Source of the DNA: Boseongicola sp.
GTDB taxonomy: Bacteria > Pseudomonadota > Alphaproteobacteria > Rhodobacterales > Rhodobacteraceae
Assembly (NCBI GenBank): GCA_014075275.1
Contig: CP046179.1
Location: forward strand, 1,249,932-1,313,931
Reading direction: 5' to 3'
DNA length: 64,000 bases
Positions within the stretch are counted from its first letter, which is position 1, and every line of letters begins with the position of its first letter. A program made the translations under genes and the position numbers. Positions 1 to 10,966 of the stretch are shown here, one piece after another. Below the pieces are notes generated by a model. That model was given only the letters and a program-made list of their open reading frames with translations, made no database searches and was not told where the DNA came from.

Positions 1-174
1 ATCCTGATCGCTGGTCGCAATCCTCGTTGAAAAGAAACTTCTGTCGCGGTCCATTTAGGCCCTTGGTCCAGCGGGTCCCTGCCTTCTAAAACCAGTGTCG
101 CGCCAATGCAATCCTATGACACCATAGCGTTTATAATAGTCATTGATTACACGTTTAAGTTGCGTTACACATCA

Positions 175-363
175 TTAACTATGACTGTCGTAAACAGGAA
201 TTAGTTGAATTTTTTGTCCGTCTATAACCACTTTTCCTGTCTCGGGAAAATTCACGGTTACGCGGCCCTGAATATTGGATTGCACCTGACCAACTCCCCA
301 TTCCGGGCAGTCGGGGTGACGAACCAGCATTCCGGGCTCAAGAAGTGAGGTAAGATCAGACAT
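175..363 (-). CDS. DUF3553 domain protein, 62 aa
   Basis: A small protein matching the DUF3553 pattern: an N-terminal stretch with LLEPGMLVRHPDCPEWGVGQ, then a beta-rich segment ending in QKIQLIPV. A much longer reading frame exists upstream, but the ATG at 363 is chosen because a GGAAG ribosome binding site sits just before it and the family starts here. The gene diverges from chpT with only 37 bp between start codons, so the promoters must overlap or lie inside the neighbouring gene. The fold resembles small SH3-like nucleic-acid or helicase-associated modules, but the function is unknown. Confidence 0.75.
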   Translation of the reverse strand: MSDLTSLLEPGMLVRHPDCPEWGVGQVQSNIQGRVTVNFPETGKVVIDGQKIQLIPVYDSHS

Positions 364-400
364 ATGACGACTTCCAAGATGACGACGAAAGGCGCGAACG

Positions 401-994
401 ATGGATGACAACCAGTTAAATGCGTTGATCGGTTCGCGCATATGCCATGACCTTATCAGCCCCATCGGTGCAATTGGCAATGGCGTTGAATTGCTGTCCA
501 TGTCCGGTTTTGGCGCTGCACCCGAAATTGCTCTGATTTCCGAAAGTGTTGAAAACGCGAATGCAAAGATCAGATTTTTCCGTATCGCTTTTGGCGCCGC
601 CATGCCTGGAACAGCGGTTTCGACCGGTGAACTTCATTCGGTGTTGCGGGATATGTATCGCGGATCACGCATTCGCGTGAATTGGAAGATCGACGAAGGT
701 CTGCCACGCAACGAAGTCAAACTCGCCTTCCTATTGCTACAATGTATCGAGAACGCCCTGCCATGGGGCGGAGAAATCACGGTCATTCGTCAAAGTGGGC
801 AATGGCGTATCGAAGCACATGCCGAAAAGTTAAAACACGACCCCGAACTTTGGGATATCGTCACCAAAGGCAAATTGGAAAGCAGCGTCGCAGCATCCGA
901 AGTGCACTTTGCGCTCGTCCCGATCGCCATGCGCGACTCTGAACGTCAGATCGCGGCATTTCTAGGAGATACGCAGATTTCCCTTAGCTTCTGA
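401..994 (+). CDS. chpT: Histidine phosphotransferase ChpT
   Basis: ChpT is the phosphotransfer protein that passes phosphate from the hybrid kinase CckA to CtrA and CpdR in alphaproteobacteria. The 197-aa protein starts with a DHp-like helix carrying the phospho-acceptor His16 in the motif [17 protein letters not shown] degenerate HATPase-like C-terminal half follows (about residues 85-197) without an ATP-binding signature, as is usual for ChpT. An AAAGG ribosome binding site precedes the ATG. The last 11 bp overlap the 3' end of the convergent proA. A CtrA-type box upstream of dprA (10910-10924) makes the phosphorelay relevant to this window. Confidence 0.88.
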   Translation: MDDNQLNALIGSRICHDLISPIGAIGNGVELLSMSGFGAAPEIALISESVENANAKIRFFRIAFGAAMPGTAVSTGELHSVLRDMYRGSRIRVNWKIDEGLPRNEVKLAFLLLQCIENALPWGGEITVIRQSGQWRIEAHAEKLKHDPELWDIVTKGKLESSVAASEVHFALVPIAMRDSERQIAAFLGDTQISLSF

Positions 995-2267
995 TCGTTC
1001 CGTCGCCGACAACAAGATATTTGAAACTAGTCAGCTGCGCCGCCCCAACCGGGCCGCGTGCGTGCATCTTGCCAGTAGCAATGCCAATCTCTGCTCCCAT
1101 GCCGAACTCGCCACCATCGGCAAACTGTGTCGAGGCATTTCGCATCAATATTGCGCTATCCAGATTGGAAAAAAACTGCGCCGCCGCGCCGTCGTCTTCG
1201 GTGATGATGGCATCGGTGTGATCTGATCCAAACTCACGGATATGACTGATCGCTTCGTCAATGTTATCAACAACTTTGGCGGCAATCTTCATATCAAGAT
1301 ATTCATGCCCCCAATCTTGCTCGCCGGCTGCCGCAACACCATCGATGGATTGAACAGTGACGTCGCCCATCACTTCGACTCCAGCGTCCAACAATGATTT
1401 GACGACACCTTGGCCGACAGTCTGGAAGACGTCACGGTGGATCAAAAGACACTCGGCGGCGCCGCAAATTCCAGTGCGGCGCGTCTTTGCATTCAACACT
1501 ACCTTCAGCGCCTTTTCAGGATCGGCCTCGGCATCAAGGTAAATGTGAACAATGCCTTCAAGATGGGCAAAAACAGGCACACGCGCTTCGCGCTGAACCA
1601 GCCCAACCAGACCCTTCCCGCCCCGGGGGACAATCACATCAATATAGTCCGTCATCGTTAGCATTTCGCTGACAGCGGCGCGGTCTCGTGTCGGCACCAG
1701 TTGAATGGCTTCCTCAGGTAGGCCAGCGCTGCGCAACCCTTCAACCAGACAAGCGTGGATCGCTCCCGAAGAATGAAAACTCTCGGATCCGCCCCGCAAA
1801 ATCACCGCATTCCCGGCCTTTAAGCATAGCGCGCCAGCATCAGCCGTCACATTGGGTCGACTTTCATAAATTACGCCAATGACACCCAGAGGGGTTCGGA
1901 CTCTTTGGATGTGCAAACCACTTGGCCGGTCCCATTCTTCAGTAATCTGGCCAACAGGATCATCCTGCGCTGCAACAGCACGCAGTCCGTCGCAGATTCC
2001 CTGAATACGATCTTCAGTCAGCAAAAGACGGTCCAGCATAGCTGGCGATAGCCCTTTCTCTCGACCAAATTCCATGTCTTTGGCGTTTGCAGCAATAATC
2101 TCGTCGCGGCGAGCCCACACAGAATCTGCAGCCAGGTTCAAGGCCTTTGACTTTACTTCCGCCGGGGCAACAGCCAGCTGAACCGACGCAGCTTTTGCCT
2201 TTGCGCCGATATCCTGCATCGCTTGTTGAATGTCCAAAGCGTCTTTCATCACATCCATCTTTTTCAC
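984..2267 (-). CDS. proA: Gamma-glutamyl phosphate reductase ProA
   Basis: ProA reduces gamma-glutamyl phosphate to glutamate semialdehyde with NADPH, the second step of proline synthesis in the cytoplasm. The 427-aa length is normal. The catalytic Cys is C268 in [10 protein letters not shown], and the VPRGG motif is at about 213-217. The called start is a GTG at 2267; in-frame ATGs at codons 4 and 7 are also possible because no ribosome binding site stands out. It lies 24 bp after proB and is the last gene of the GNAT-GNAT-obgE-proB-proA set. It converges with chpT. Confidence 0.95.
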   Translation of the reverse strand: MKKMDVMKDALDIQQAMQDIGAKAKAASVQLAVAPAEVKSKALNLAADSVWARRDEIIAANAKDMEFGREKGLSPAMLDRLLLTEDRIQGICDGLRAVAAQDDPVGQITEEWDRPSGLHIQRVRTPLGVIGVIYESRPNVTADAGALCLKAGNAVILRGGSESFHSSGAIHACLVEGLRSAGLPEEAIQLVPTRDRAAVSEMLTMTDYIDVIVPRGGKGLVGLVQREARVPVFAHLEGIVHIYLDAEADPEKALKVVLNAKTRRTGICGAAECLLIHRDVFQTVGQGVVKSLLDAGVEVMGDVTVQSIDGVAAAGEQDWGHEYLDMKIAAKVVDNIDEAISHIREFGSDHTDAIITEDDGAAAQFFSNLDSAILMRNASTQFADGGEFGMGAEIGIATGKMHARGPVGAAQLTSFKYLVVGDGTIRS

Positions 2268-2291
2268 CGCGCTACTTTACCAAAACGGTCC

Positions 2292-5442
<3,151 letters not shown>

Positions 5443-5446
5443 GGGT

Positions 5447-5986
5447 TCACTCCAGGCGCTTCAGATATGTCCAGGTCGGAACCGGCGCTGCGCGCGCAAC
5501 CGAATACGCCTCGGCGTCCCCGAGATACTCAAACCCTACGTTGGTCAGCACACGGGCCGACGCCGGGTTGTCCTGAAACACCGATCCAAAGATAGTTTTG
5601 TCCTGATGCGGGTTTTCGGCGATCAGCGCGCTAACGGCTTCAGACGCCAGGCCCGCATTCCAGAATGCTGGAACCACCCAATAAACCACTTCTGATTGAT
5701 TGCGATCCATCTGCTCAAGCGTGATCAGACCAAGAAATTCACCCAGACCAGTGGACGAGCCATCCAGAACCCAAATGTCTTCCACCCGATCCTCAGCCAA
5801 AGCCGCACCGATGATGCTGTCCACCGCACCGGGTGGCAACGGATGCGGGATCGAACGCGTCATACGCGCAACCCGTTCATCCGCAACAAAAAGTTCCATA
5901 TTGCCGGCGTCAGACCGGCGCAAGGGACGCAACAACAGCCGTTTGGTTTCAACGACAGGTTGGTTGACGATCATATCTATTTTCAC
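5447..5986 (-). CDS. GNAT family N-acetyltransferase
   Basis: A single-domain RimJ/RimL-like acetyltransferase of 179 aa, opening with VETKRLLLRPLRRSDAGNM and with an acetyl-CoA segment near WNAGLASEAVSALI. The start is set at the GTG at 5986 because GGAGGAG lies 4 nt before it; an ATG four codons later and a longer upstream frame fit less well. It is the first gene after the rpmA terminator and appears to lead the GNAT-GNAT-obgE-proB-proA run. Substrate unknown. Confidence 0.85.
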   Translation of the reverse strand: MKIDMIVNQPVVETKRLLLRPLRRSDAGNMELFVADERVARMTRSIPHPLPPGAVDSIIGAALAEDRVEDIWVLDGSSTGLGEFLGLITLEQMDRNQSEVVYWVVPAFWNAGLASEAVSALIAENPHQDKTIFGSVFQDNPASARVLTNVGFEYLGDAEAYSVARAAPVPTWTYLKRLE

Positions 5987-6093
5987 GGGGCTCCTCCTTT
6001 GCCTCGTAAGATGCCAACTGCCCCTCAACAGCACGGCTTAATGTCAGATGGGTTCTCGACGCTCTTCCTGCAAGCCGATCCCTAAAACATGAA

Positions 6094-6121
6094 GGGGGGA
6101 CCGGCTGCTGCCGATCCCCCC
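6094..6121 (-). terminator. Hairpin after rpmA
   Basis: A GC-rich inverted repeat with an 11-bp stem (one mismatch) built on GGGGGG/CCCCCC, lying 26 bp beyond the rpmA stop. On the minus strand it is followed by a mildly T-rich run. It probably ends the rplU-rpmA transcript before the GNAT-obgE genes. Confidence 0.6.
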
Positions 6122-6146
6122 TGAAAACTTTGCCAAAAGGTTCGGC

Positions 6147-6416
6147 TTACTCTGCTGCCTCCTGCATCGGGAGCACGGAAATAAACGTGCGACCCTTCAG
6201 GCCTTTGTGGAAGGTGACGGCGCCATCGGCTGTTGCAAAGATCGTGTGATCACGGCCCATGCCAACGCCTTCGCCCGGCCACCACTTGGTGCCGCGCTGA
6301 CGCACGATAATATTGCCCGGAATAACGGCTTCGCCGCCGAACTTCTTCACGCCAAAGCGACGACCGGCTGAGTCGCGGCCGTTACGGCTGGAACCACCTG
6401 CTTTTTTGTGTGCCAT
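6147..6416 (-). CDS. rpmA: 50S ribosomal protein L27
   Basis: L27 sits near the peptidyl-transferase centre of the large ribosomal subunit. The 89-aa sequence begins [20 protein letters not shown], the standard N-terminus without the cleaved extension seen in Firmicutes. It contains the family motif [15 protein letters not shown]. It follows rplU by 6 bp, so the two are co-transcribed. Confidence 0.98.
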   Translation of the reverse strand: MAHKKAGGSSRNGRDSAGRRFGVKKFGGEAVIPGNIIVRQRGTKWWPGEGVGMGRDHTIFATADGAVTFHKGLKGRTFISVLPMQEAAE

Positions 6417-6422
6417 CTCGTG

Positions 6423-7112
6423 TTACTCCTTTTCAGCAACGATAGCTTTGGCCTGATCGACCCAGCCTTCGCGCTCAATACGGCCTTTGAACGACAGTTT
6501 CTCGTCGAACTCGGCAATCTCTGCTTCGCCCCAGCTTGCGATCTGCGCAAACGTAGTGACGCCAGCGGCAACCAGCTTCTTCTCCAAAGCAGGACCAACA
6601 CCGGACAGTTTCTTCAGATCGTCCGCACCAGCATCAGCCGCTTTGGCTTTTGGAGCCGCTTTCTTAACTTCCGCTTTCGGTGCGGCTTCCGCTTTAGGCG
6701 CTGCTGCTTTCTTCGGCGCTGCCTTCTTGGCAGGCTTCGCAGCTTCTACGGCTGCAACCGAAACCGAACCAGCACCCATAGCAGCTTTAACGCCCGACTT
6801 GTCGCCACCCTTTTCCAGGATGTCAGTCACGCGCAACAACGTCAGCTGCTGACGGTGTCCCTTCGTGCGCTTCGAGCCGTGCTTACGGCGACGCTTCACG
6901 AAGTGGATAACCTTCTCGCCTTTGATCTGATCAATCACGTCAGCCTGAACAGCCGCACCATCAACCATAGGCGTGCCGACAGTGGAACCCACCATCAGAA
7001 TCTCGTTAAACTGAATTTTTTCACCAGCATCAGCAGCGAGTTTTTCTACGCGAAGCACATCGCCCGCTTGAACCCGATACTGCTTGCCGCCAGTCTTAAG
7101 GACCGCAAACAT
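6423..7112 (-). CDS. rplU: 50S ribosomal protein L21 with C-terminal helix-hairpin-helix extension
   Basis: The first ~103 residues are a normal L21, opening MFAVLKTGGKQYRVQAGD and containing KRRRKHGSKRTKGHRQ. The protein then continues to 229 aa, about twice the usual length. An Ala/Lys-rich linker (about 125-163) is followed by a helix-hairpin-helix module (about 164-229) with LKKLSGVGPALEKKLVAAGV and FKGRIEREGW. That module resembles the HhH tail found on some alphaproteobacterial NuoE proteins. The reading frame is open throughout with no sign of frameshift. Codon use in the tail is strongly GCn/AAG. Confidence 0.95.
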   Translation of the reverse strand: MFAVLKTGGKQYRVQAGDVLRVEKLAADAGEKIQFNEILMVGSTVGTPMVDGAAVQADVIDQIKGEKVIHFVKRRRKHGSKRTKGHRQQLTLLRVTDILEKGGDKSGVKAAMGAGSVSVAAVEAAKPAKKAAPKKAAAPKAEAAPKAEVKKAAPKAKAADAGADDLKKLSGVGPALEKKLVAAGVTTFAQIASWGEAEIAEFDEKLSFKGRIEREGWVDQAKAIVAEKE

Positions 7113-7216
7113 TTGGTCTTCCTTCCTTTTTTCGCGTCGTTTGGCCCCTGATCAACAGGCGTTTTGGCATCTTGCCGCCTCGGACTGCGCGCCCCATTGG
7201 GCGATCATCAAACATG

Positions 7217-7236
7217 AAAAAGCGGGCAAGGCCCGC
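7217..7236 (-). terminator. Rho-independent terminator after the DUF2059 gene
   Basis: Read on the minus strand, GCGGGC and GCCCGC form a perfect 6-bp stem with a 3-nt loop, followed directly by TTTTT. It lies about 60 bp past the DUF2059 stop and insulates rplU from that gene. Confidence 0.8.
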
Positions 7237-7295
7237 CGAAGCCCGGCTTATTGACCGAAGACACCTTCAAGTCAAGGCCAGAAAACCCAGTTCTG

Positions 7296-8123
7296 CTAGA
7301 TATCCTCACTGGCTGAATACTGAGATGCGGCCAATCCCAACGCAAAAGACAACTGATCAAAAAGCGCGTCAAATCCCACAAAAAGTGCACGATTAAGGTC
7401 CTTTCCCACATCAGTCGTGGACAAAATAATATACTCGCGGATCTCTTCGTCTGTCAGCGGCTCATAAGCCATAATCAGATACGCGCTCATCCACTCTTCA
7501 ATTTCGTCGCGAATATCAGGTTCCTGTGCCCAAACCTGTTCCAGCATTTCGCTTTCAGTCAATTCCAACCCGCCGGCGACCAAACCCTTGTAGAATGCTA
7601 GCGAAGCGTTCAGCCCGCCGGCCACATTCAATTCCAACAGATCATTGACTTCCACGAACTCCAACACAATCGCAACGCGTTCGGGATTAACTTCAGTCAG
7701 ACTGTCCAGACTGTCTTTTGCTGCCTGTTCGGCCAAAGGATCCAAAAGTGCTCGACGCGCACCGACCTCTAATTCGATAATACGGGTTCCTAGATCAGAT
7801 CGCAGGAAACCCAGAACCGGTGCGACGTCCTCATTGGTCAACTCCGCATCAAACGCCTCGCGGAATGTCGTCAGCATTCTGTCGGTTTCATAGATCGACG
7901 AAGCGATGGTGCCCCATCCTCCTGCCCGGTTCGGGAACATGGATTGGCGCAGTTCTTCGGATTTGCTCATCCCTTCGATGCGCAAAATCTCCATTAATTC
8001 CGGCAGACCAATCGCGTCGACAAGATCATCCAAATCGGACTCGCTGGCGGCATTCACCGGGAGCAATAGAAGGCTCCATGCAAAGAATGTTACCGTTGCG
8101 CGAAGCGCGAATGATGATCTCAT
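7296..8123 (-). CDS. DUF2059 domain protein, exported
   Basis: A 275-aa protein with a clear N-terminal signal peptide (about 1-25: basic start, hydrophobic core, LPVNAASE cleavage region). The C-terminal part (about 150-270) fits DUF2059, a helical domain of unknown function, with AYEPLTDEEIREYI as the best-conserved stretch. It is probably periplasmic. It stands alone between rplU and the tRNA gene with its own terminator. Confidence 0.75.
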   Translation of the reverse strand: MRSSFALRATVTFFAWSLLLLPVNAASESDLDDLVDAIGLPELMEILRIEGMSKSEELRQSMFPNRAGGWGTIASSIYETDRMLTTFREAFDAELTNEDVAPVLGFLRSDLGTRIIELEVGARRALLDPLAEQAAKDSLDSLTEVNPERVAIVLEFVEVNDLLELNVAGGLNASLAFYKGLVAGGLELTESEMLEQVWAQEPDIRDEIEEWMSAYLIMAYEPLTDEEIREYIILSTTDVGKDLNRALFVGFDALFDQLSFALGLAASQYSASEDI

Positions 8124-8202
8124 CTGCTCTTTCCTCTTTTGCTTAATTTAGTTCCCCTCAGGCCAAACACCAAGAGCGCTGGAATGAATTGGTGAATTTG
8201 GC

Positions 8203-8231
8203 TTGCACCGCTGCGCAGGTTCACTTACATC
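8203..8231 (+). promoter_or_regulatory. Possible sigma-70 promoter for tRNA-Ser
   Basis: TTGCAC (8203-8208) and TACATC (8226-8231) are separated by 17 bp and end 18 nt before the first tRNA base. The -35 element is good and the -10 element weak, so this is a tentative call. Confidence 0.35.
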
Positions 8232-8249
8232 GCGGGCTTGACCCTTCGC

Positions 8250-8339
8250 GGAGAGGTGCCGGAGTGGTCAAACGGGGCGGTCTCGAAAACCGTTGTGGGT
8301 GCAAGCCCACCCAGGGTTCGAATCCCTGTCTCTCCGCCA
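8250..8339 (+). tRNA. tRNA-Ser (anticodon CGA)
   Basis: A 90-nt class II tRNA. The acceptor stem pairs GGAGAGG with TCTCTCC (last pair G-T). The anticodon stem GCGGT/ACCGT encloses the loop CTCGAAA with anticodon CGA at 8284-8286, which reads UCG. A long variable arm follows (stem GTGGG/CCCAC region), then the T arm GGGTTCGAATCCC, the discriminator G and an encoded CCA. The 3' end of tRNA-Ser is a common integrase target, and the adjoining DNA holds tandem repeats. Confidence 0.95.
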
Positions 8340-8389
8340 CTAAATTGTTTAACTATCTGAAATTTAACAATAAAAAATTATACTTTTCG

Positions 8390-8413
8390 AAATGCCCACC
8401 AAAATGCCCACCA
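8390..8413 (+). repeat. Two perfect tandem copies of AAATGCCCACCA
   Basis: A 12-bp unit occurs twice with no spacer (8390-8401, 8402-8413), 50 bp past the end of tRNA-Ser. Short direct repeats beside a tRNA 3' end can be arm-type integrase binding sites, which would fit a remnant of an integrated element; no integrase gene was found. Confidence 0.6.
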
Positions 8414-8777
8414 ACTAAGTCTCACTACGTGTTTCACGTCTTGCTGAGATCCCGTTTCGATATATGCTTTTATGCCAAAACTAACTCAAGCCAGACCAAT
8501 ATTCTGCAGGTATTTTGGAGTTTCTGAACATTTCGTTCCAGATGAGATCTTTAGTTGTTTGACATCAGCTTGGAAGGCAAGGTCGTACCAGCACAAAACG
8601 CCCGCTCTGCGAATTAGCGCCTATTTCATGGGTGTTTCGGCGTCAAGCGAGATGCCAATATCTCCGCAAGATCACAAGTGATGAAGCCGGACATTTGGAA
8701 CCCCGACGCCCTAATTGGTGCAGAACCGTTTGGAGTCCCATGATGCTGTTACTCTAACGTTCAACGTTTGCGGATAG
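8414..8777. other. Gene-poor stretch between the tRNA and the IS element
   Basis: No convincing gene is seen. A 69-aa frame (8472-8681, plus strand) beginning MPKLTQARPIF faintly recalls integrase N-termini but has no recognisable domain. The composition is more AT-rich than the surroundings, as expected for imported DNA or a deletion scar. Confidence 0.4.
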
Positions 8778-10335
8778 GGCTGATTTTGTTGAAAAACTCA
8801 TGCTTGATCGTGGAATGAACTGCTGATTCAATTCATCGTACGGATAGGGAGGGTTTTGCGATGATGGGACCTAAGCAGGAAGCACAGGCGGCGTTGTTCT
8901 ATGAGTTCTCGTTGGAGGATCATGTCCCTCAAGACCACCTTCTTCGGTTGATTGACCGGTTCGTTGACCTGAGCAGTATCCGGGCGCATCTGTCGGATTT
9001 CTATAGTCACACAGGCCGTCCATCCATTGATCCGGAACTGCTCATTCGGATGCTGTTGGTGGGGTATTGCTTTGGTATTCGGTCAGAACGCCGGCTCTGC
9101 GAAGAGGTTCATCTGAACCTCGCCTACCGCTGGTTTTGCCGGCTGAATTTGACCGACCAAGTTCCAGACCACTCGACCTTCTCGAAGAACCGCCATGGTC
9201 GGTTCCGTGAGAGCGATCTGCTGCGCCATGTGTTCGAGACCACGGTTGCACGCAGCATGGAAGAAGGACTGGTGGGCGGTCAGGGTTTTGCTGTTGATGC
9301 CAGTTTGATCAGTGCGGATGTTCAGAAGCAAAACTCCAGCAATCCCGAAGACTGGGCCGCCCGTGACATTGATCCCAATAACGCGCCGCGCGCAGTGCGC
9401 GAGTATCTCGACACCTTGGACGACGAGGCCTTTGGTGCAGCCTCCACGGTCAAGCCCAAGTTCATGGCCCATGCCGACCCCGCCAGCCAATGGACGGCTG
9501 CACGTAAAGGCCCGGCTTTCTTTGCGTATTCTACTAATTATCTGATCGATACCGATCACAGTATCATCATGGACGTAGATGCCAGTCGGTCCAACAAGAC
9601 CGCTGAAATAAGTGCCATGCGCAAAATGCTCGATCGCACCGAAGAACGTTTTGGTGTGAAGTCCGATTGGATCGCTGCGGACACCGCATATGGATCAGAA
9701 GACAATCTTGTCTGGCTCGCATTGAAGCGCCAAATCCTTCCCTTCATTCCTGTCTTCGACAAAGGTGAGCGCACGGACGGAACGTTCTCACGATCCGACT
9801 TCACGTGGGACGATGAGAACGACCGCTATATCTGTCCGGGCGGCAAAGAGATGCGGCACACTTGGCGGACCTATTCTGACCCGGCTCGAAACGCGCCAAG
9901 CTGGAAAGCTCGCAAGTATCGAGCGCTGAAGTCCGATTGCACAGGATGCGAGCTGAAGGAAAAATGCTGCCCCAACGCCGAGGCCCGCGCCGTCCATCGC
10001 GAGAAATACGAAATCGTCCGGGACTTCGCCCGCCGATGCATGGCGTCAGAGTTCAATGTCACCGCACAGAAACGACGAAAGAAGGTCGAGATGCTCTTTG
10101 CACACCTCAAACGCATCCTTGGCCTCGGGCGGCTCCGATTACGTGGACCCTGCGGCGTCCAAGACGAGTTTACTCTCGCAGCAGCAGCCCAAAACCTCCG
10201 GAAACTAGCCAAACTCACGCCGATGGTGCCAGCCGCAGGATGACGCGGCGGTACCGCCTCAGACTGCCCAATAAAATATACGCCGTAACCATCCCCAAAG
10301 CACAAAACCAAACGACTTTTTCAACAAAATCGGCT
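8778..10335 (+). mobile_element. IS1182-like insertion sequence, apparently intact
   Basis: One transposase gene lies between imperfect terminal inverted repeats. The left end (8778-8799) reads GGCTGATTTTGTTGAAAAAC and the right end (10314-10335), reverse-complemented, reads AGCCGATTTTGTTGAAAAAG. Only one or two internal mismatches separate them. No target-site duplication is obvious. The outermost bases are uncertain by a few nucleotides. Confidence 0.8.
8861..10243 (+). CDS. IS1182 family transposase, 460 aa
   Basis: A full-length DDE transposase. The N-terminal DUF772-like domain (about 1-120) includes GRPSIDPELLIRMLLVGYC. The catalytic domain shows the first Asp in GFAVDASLISADV, the second in AADTAYGSEDN, and the Glu in KKVEMLFAHLKRILG. 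A Cys-rich segment (CTGCELKEKC) before the third catalytic region is typical of the family. No frameshift or stop interrupts it, so the element may be active. Confidence 0.93.
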   Translation: MMGPKQEAQAALFYEFSLEDHVPQDHLLRLIDRFVDLSSIRAHLSDFYSHTGRPSIDPELLIRMLLVGYCFGIRSERRLCEEVHLNLAYRWFCRLNLTDQVPDHSTFSKNRHGRFRESDLLRHVFETTVARSMEEGLVGGQGFAVDASLISADVQKQNSSNPEDWAARDIDPNNAPRAVREYLDTLDDEAFGAASTVKPKFMAHADPASQWTAARKGPAFFAYSTNYLIDTDHSIIMDVDASRSNKTAEISAMRKMLDRTEERFGVKSDWIAADTAYGSEDNLVWLALKRQILPFIPVFDKGERTDGTFSRSDFTWDDENDRYICPGGKEMRHTWRTYSDPARNAPSWKARKYRALKSDCTGCELKEKCCPNAEARAVHREKYEIVRDFARRCMASEFNVTAQKRRKKVEMLFAHLKRILGLGRLRLRGPCGVQDEFTLAAAAQNLRKLAKLTPMVPAAG

Positions 10336-10465
10336 CGAAGCGGTCATTGCCAGCAACATAGTGCGAGACCAACACCGCTATTAATAACGAAATGACGTAT
10401 CATCTTGGTATCATCACCATTCTTGCCGCCCAACTAAATCCCATCCCGGACCCATCTCCCAACTT

Positions 10466-10524
10466 CCTTCTTCTGATCCAAAATACTCCGGGGGGCCGCG
10501 CAAAGCGCGGCGGGGCAGAGCCCC
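10466..10524 (+). repeat. Dispersed intergenic repeat, copy 1
   Basis: Contains TTCTTCTG, then AAATACTCCGGGG, and ends in GGGGCAGAGCCCC, with an extra CCGCGC/GCGCGG hairpin inserted. This arrangement recurs at seven other places in the window. Confidence 0.8.
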
Positions 10525-10589
10525 TTCCTTAACAATCAACAAACAGACCACACGCTCTGTTCACGATCACCGACCACCGTGCGGTGGCA

Positions 10590-10622
10590 CCGACGTATTA
10601 CCGACGCGATACCGAAAGCCAA
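10590..10622 (+). repeat. Array of 11-bp direct repeats (ACCGACG...)
   Basis: ACCGACGTATT (10590-10600), ACCGACGCGAT (10601-10611) and the partial ACCGAAAGCCA (10612-10622) lie head to tail. The 11-bp period puts each unit on the same face of the helix. A second array with nearly the same units is at 63416-63448. Confidence 0.65.
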
Positions 10623-10909
10623 AATCAGGTGATTCCCTGAAAGAATGAACGCGAATCGCAAACCGGGGCGCGAAAACTGTGCCGCGACGTTGCGAACGTT
10701 GCCCAGACGTAAACCGCAACAGCGCATTTTTCTCGGCGAAAGAACTCCCATAATTCTTGTCCAAAGGGTTTTGCCTGAAAACGGTTATCGTAGTTAATCA
10801 ATGTGTTAACCGCATTATCCTTCGTAGCCTCTGACCTTAACCCGATCATCCAAACAGCTTTCCCGCCGACCCCGTTCCCCGAAAAAAGGCAGGCCGGAAA
10901 AATTTATCA

Positions 10910-10924
10910 TTAATTCGGCATTAA
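10910..10924. promoter_or_regulatory. CtrA-type box (TTAA-N7-TTAA) upstream of dprA
   Basis: TTAA at 10910-10913 and at 10921-10924 with a 7-bp spacer; the downstream half extends to TTAACC. This is the full consensus for the response regulator CtrA. It lies 43 bp before the dprA ATG, a position suited to activation. Confidence 0.55.
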
Positions 10925-10966
10925 CCACTGTTGTTCATAAAGGTTTCAGCGAAGGACGGAGACAGG

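Larger units (their letters stand above)
10336..10909. other. Intergenic stretch before dprA
   Basis: About 570 bp without a convincing gene. It holds one copy of the dispersed AAATACTCCGGGG repeat (10466-10524) and an array of 11-bp direct repeats (10590-10622). Several overlapping 65-74 aa frames on the minus strand have no recognisable features and are taken as chance. Confidence 0.6.

Noticed and set aside
8189-8527. 112-aa open frame across the tRNA gene
   Set aside because: It runs through tRNA-Ser, so its sequence is explained by the tRNA; no domain is visible.
8472-8681. 69-aa frame starting MPKLTQ, considered as an integrase remnant
   Set aside because: Only the first few residues resemble integrase starts; no catalytic region follows.
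10790-10810. TTAA pair with an 8-bp spacer upstream of dprA
   Set aside because: The spacer is one base too long for the CtrA consensus; the perfect site at 10910 is the better candidate.
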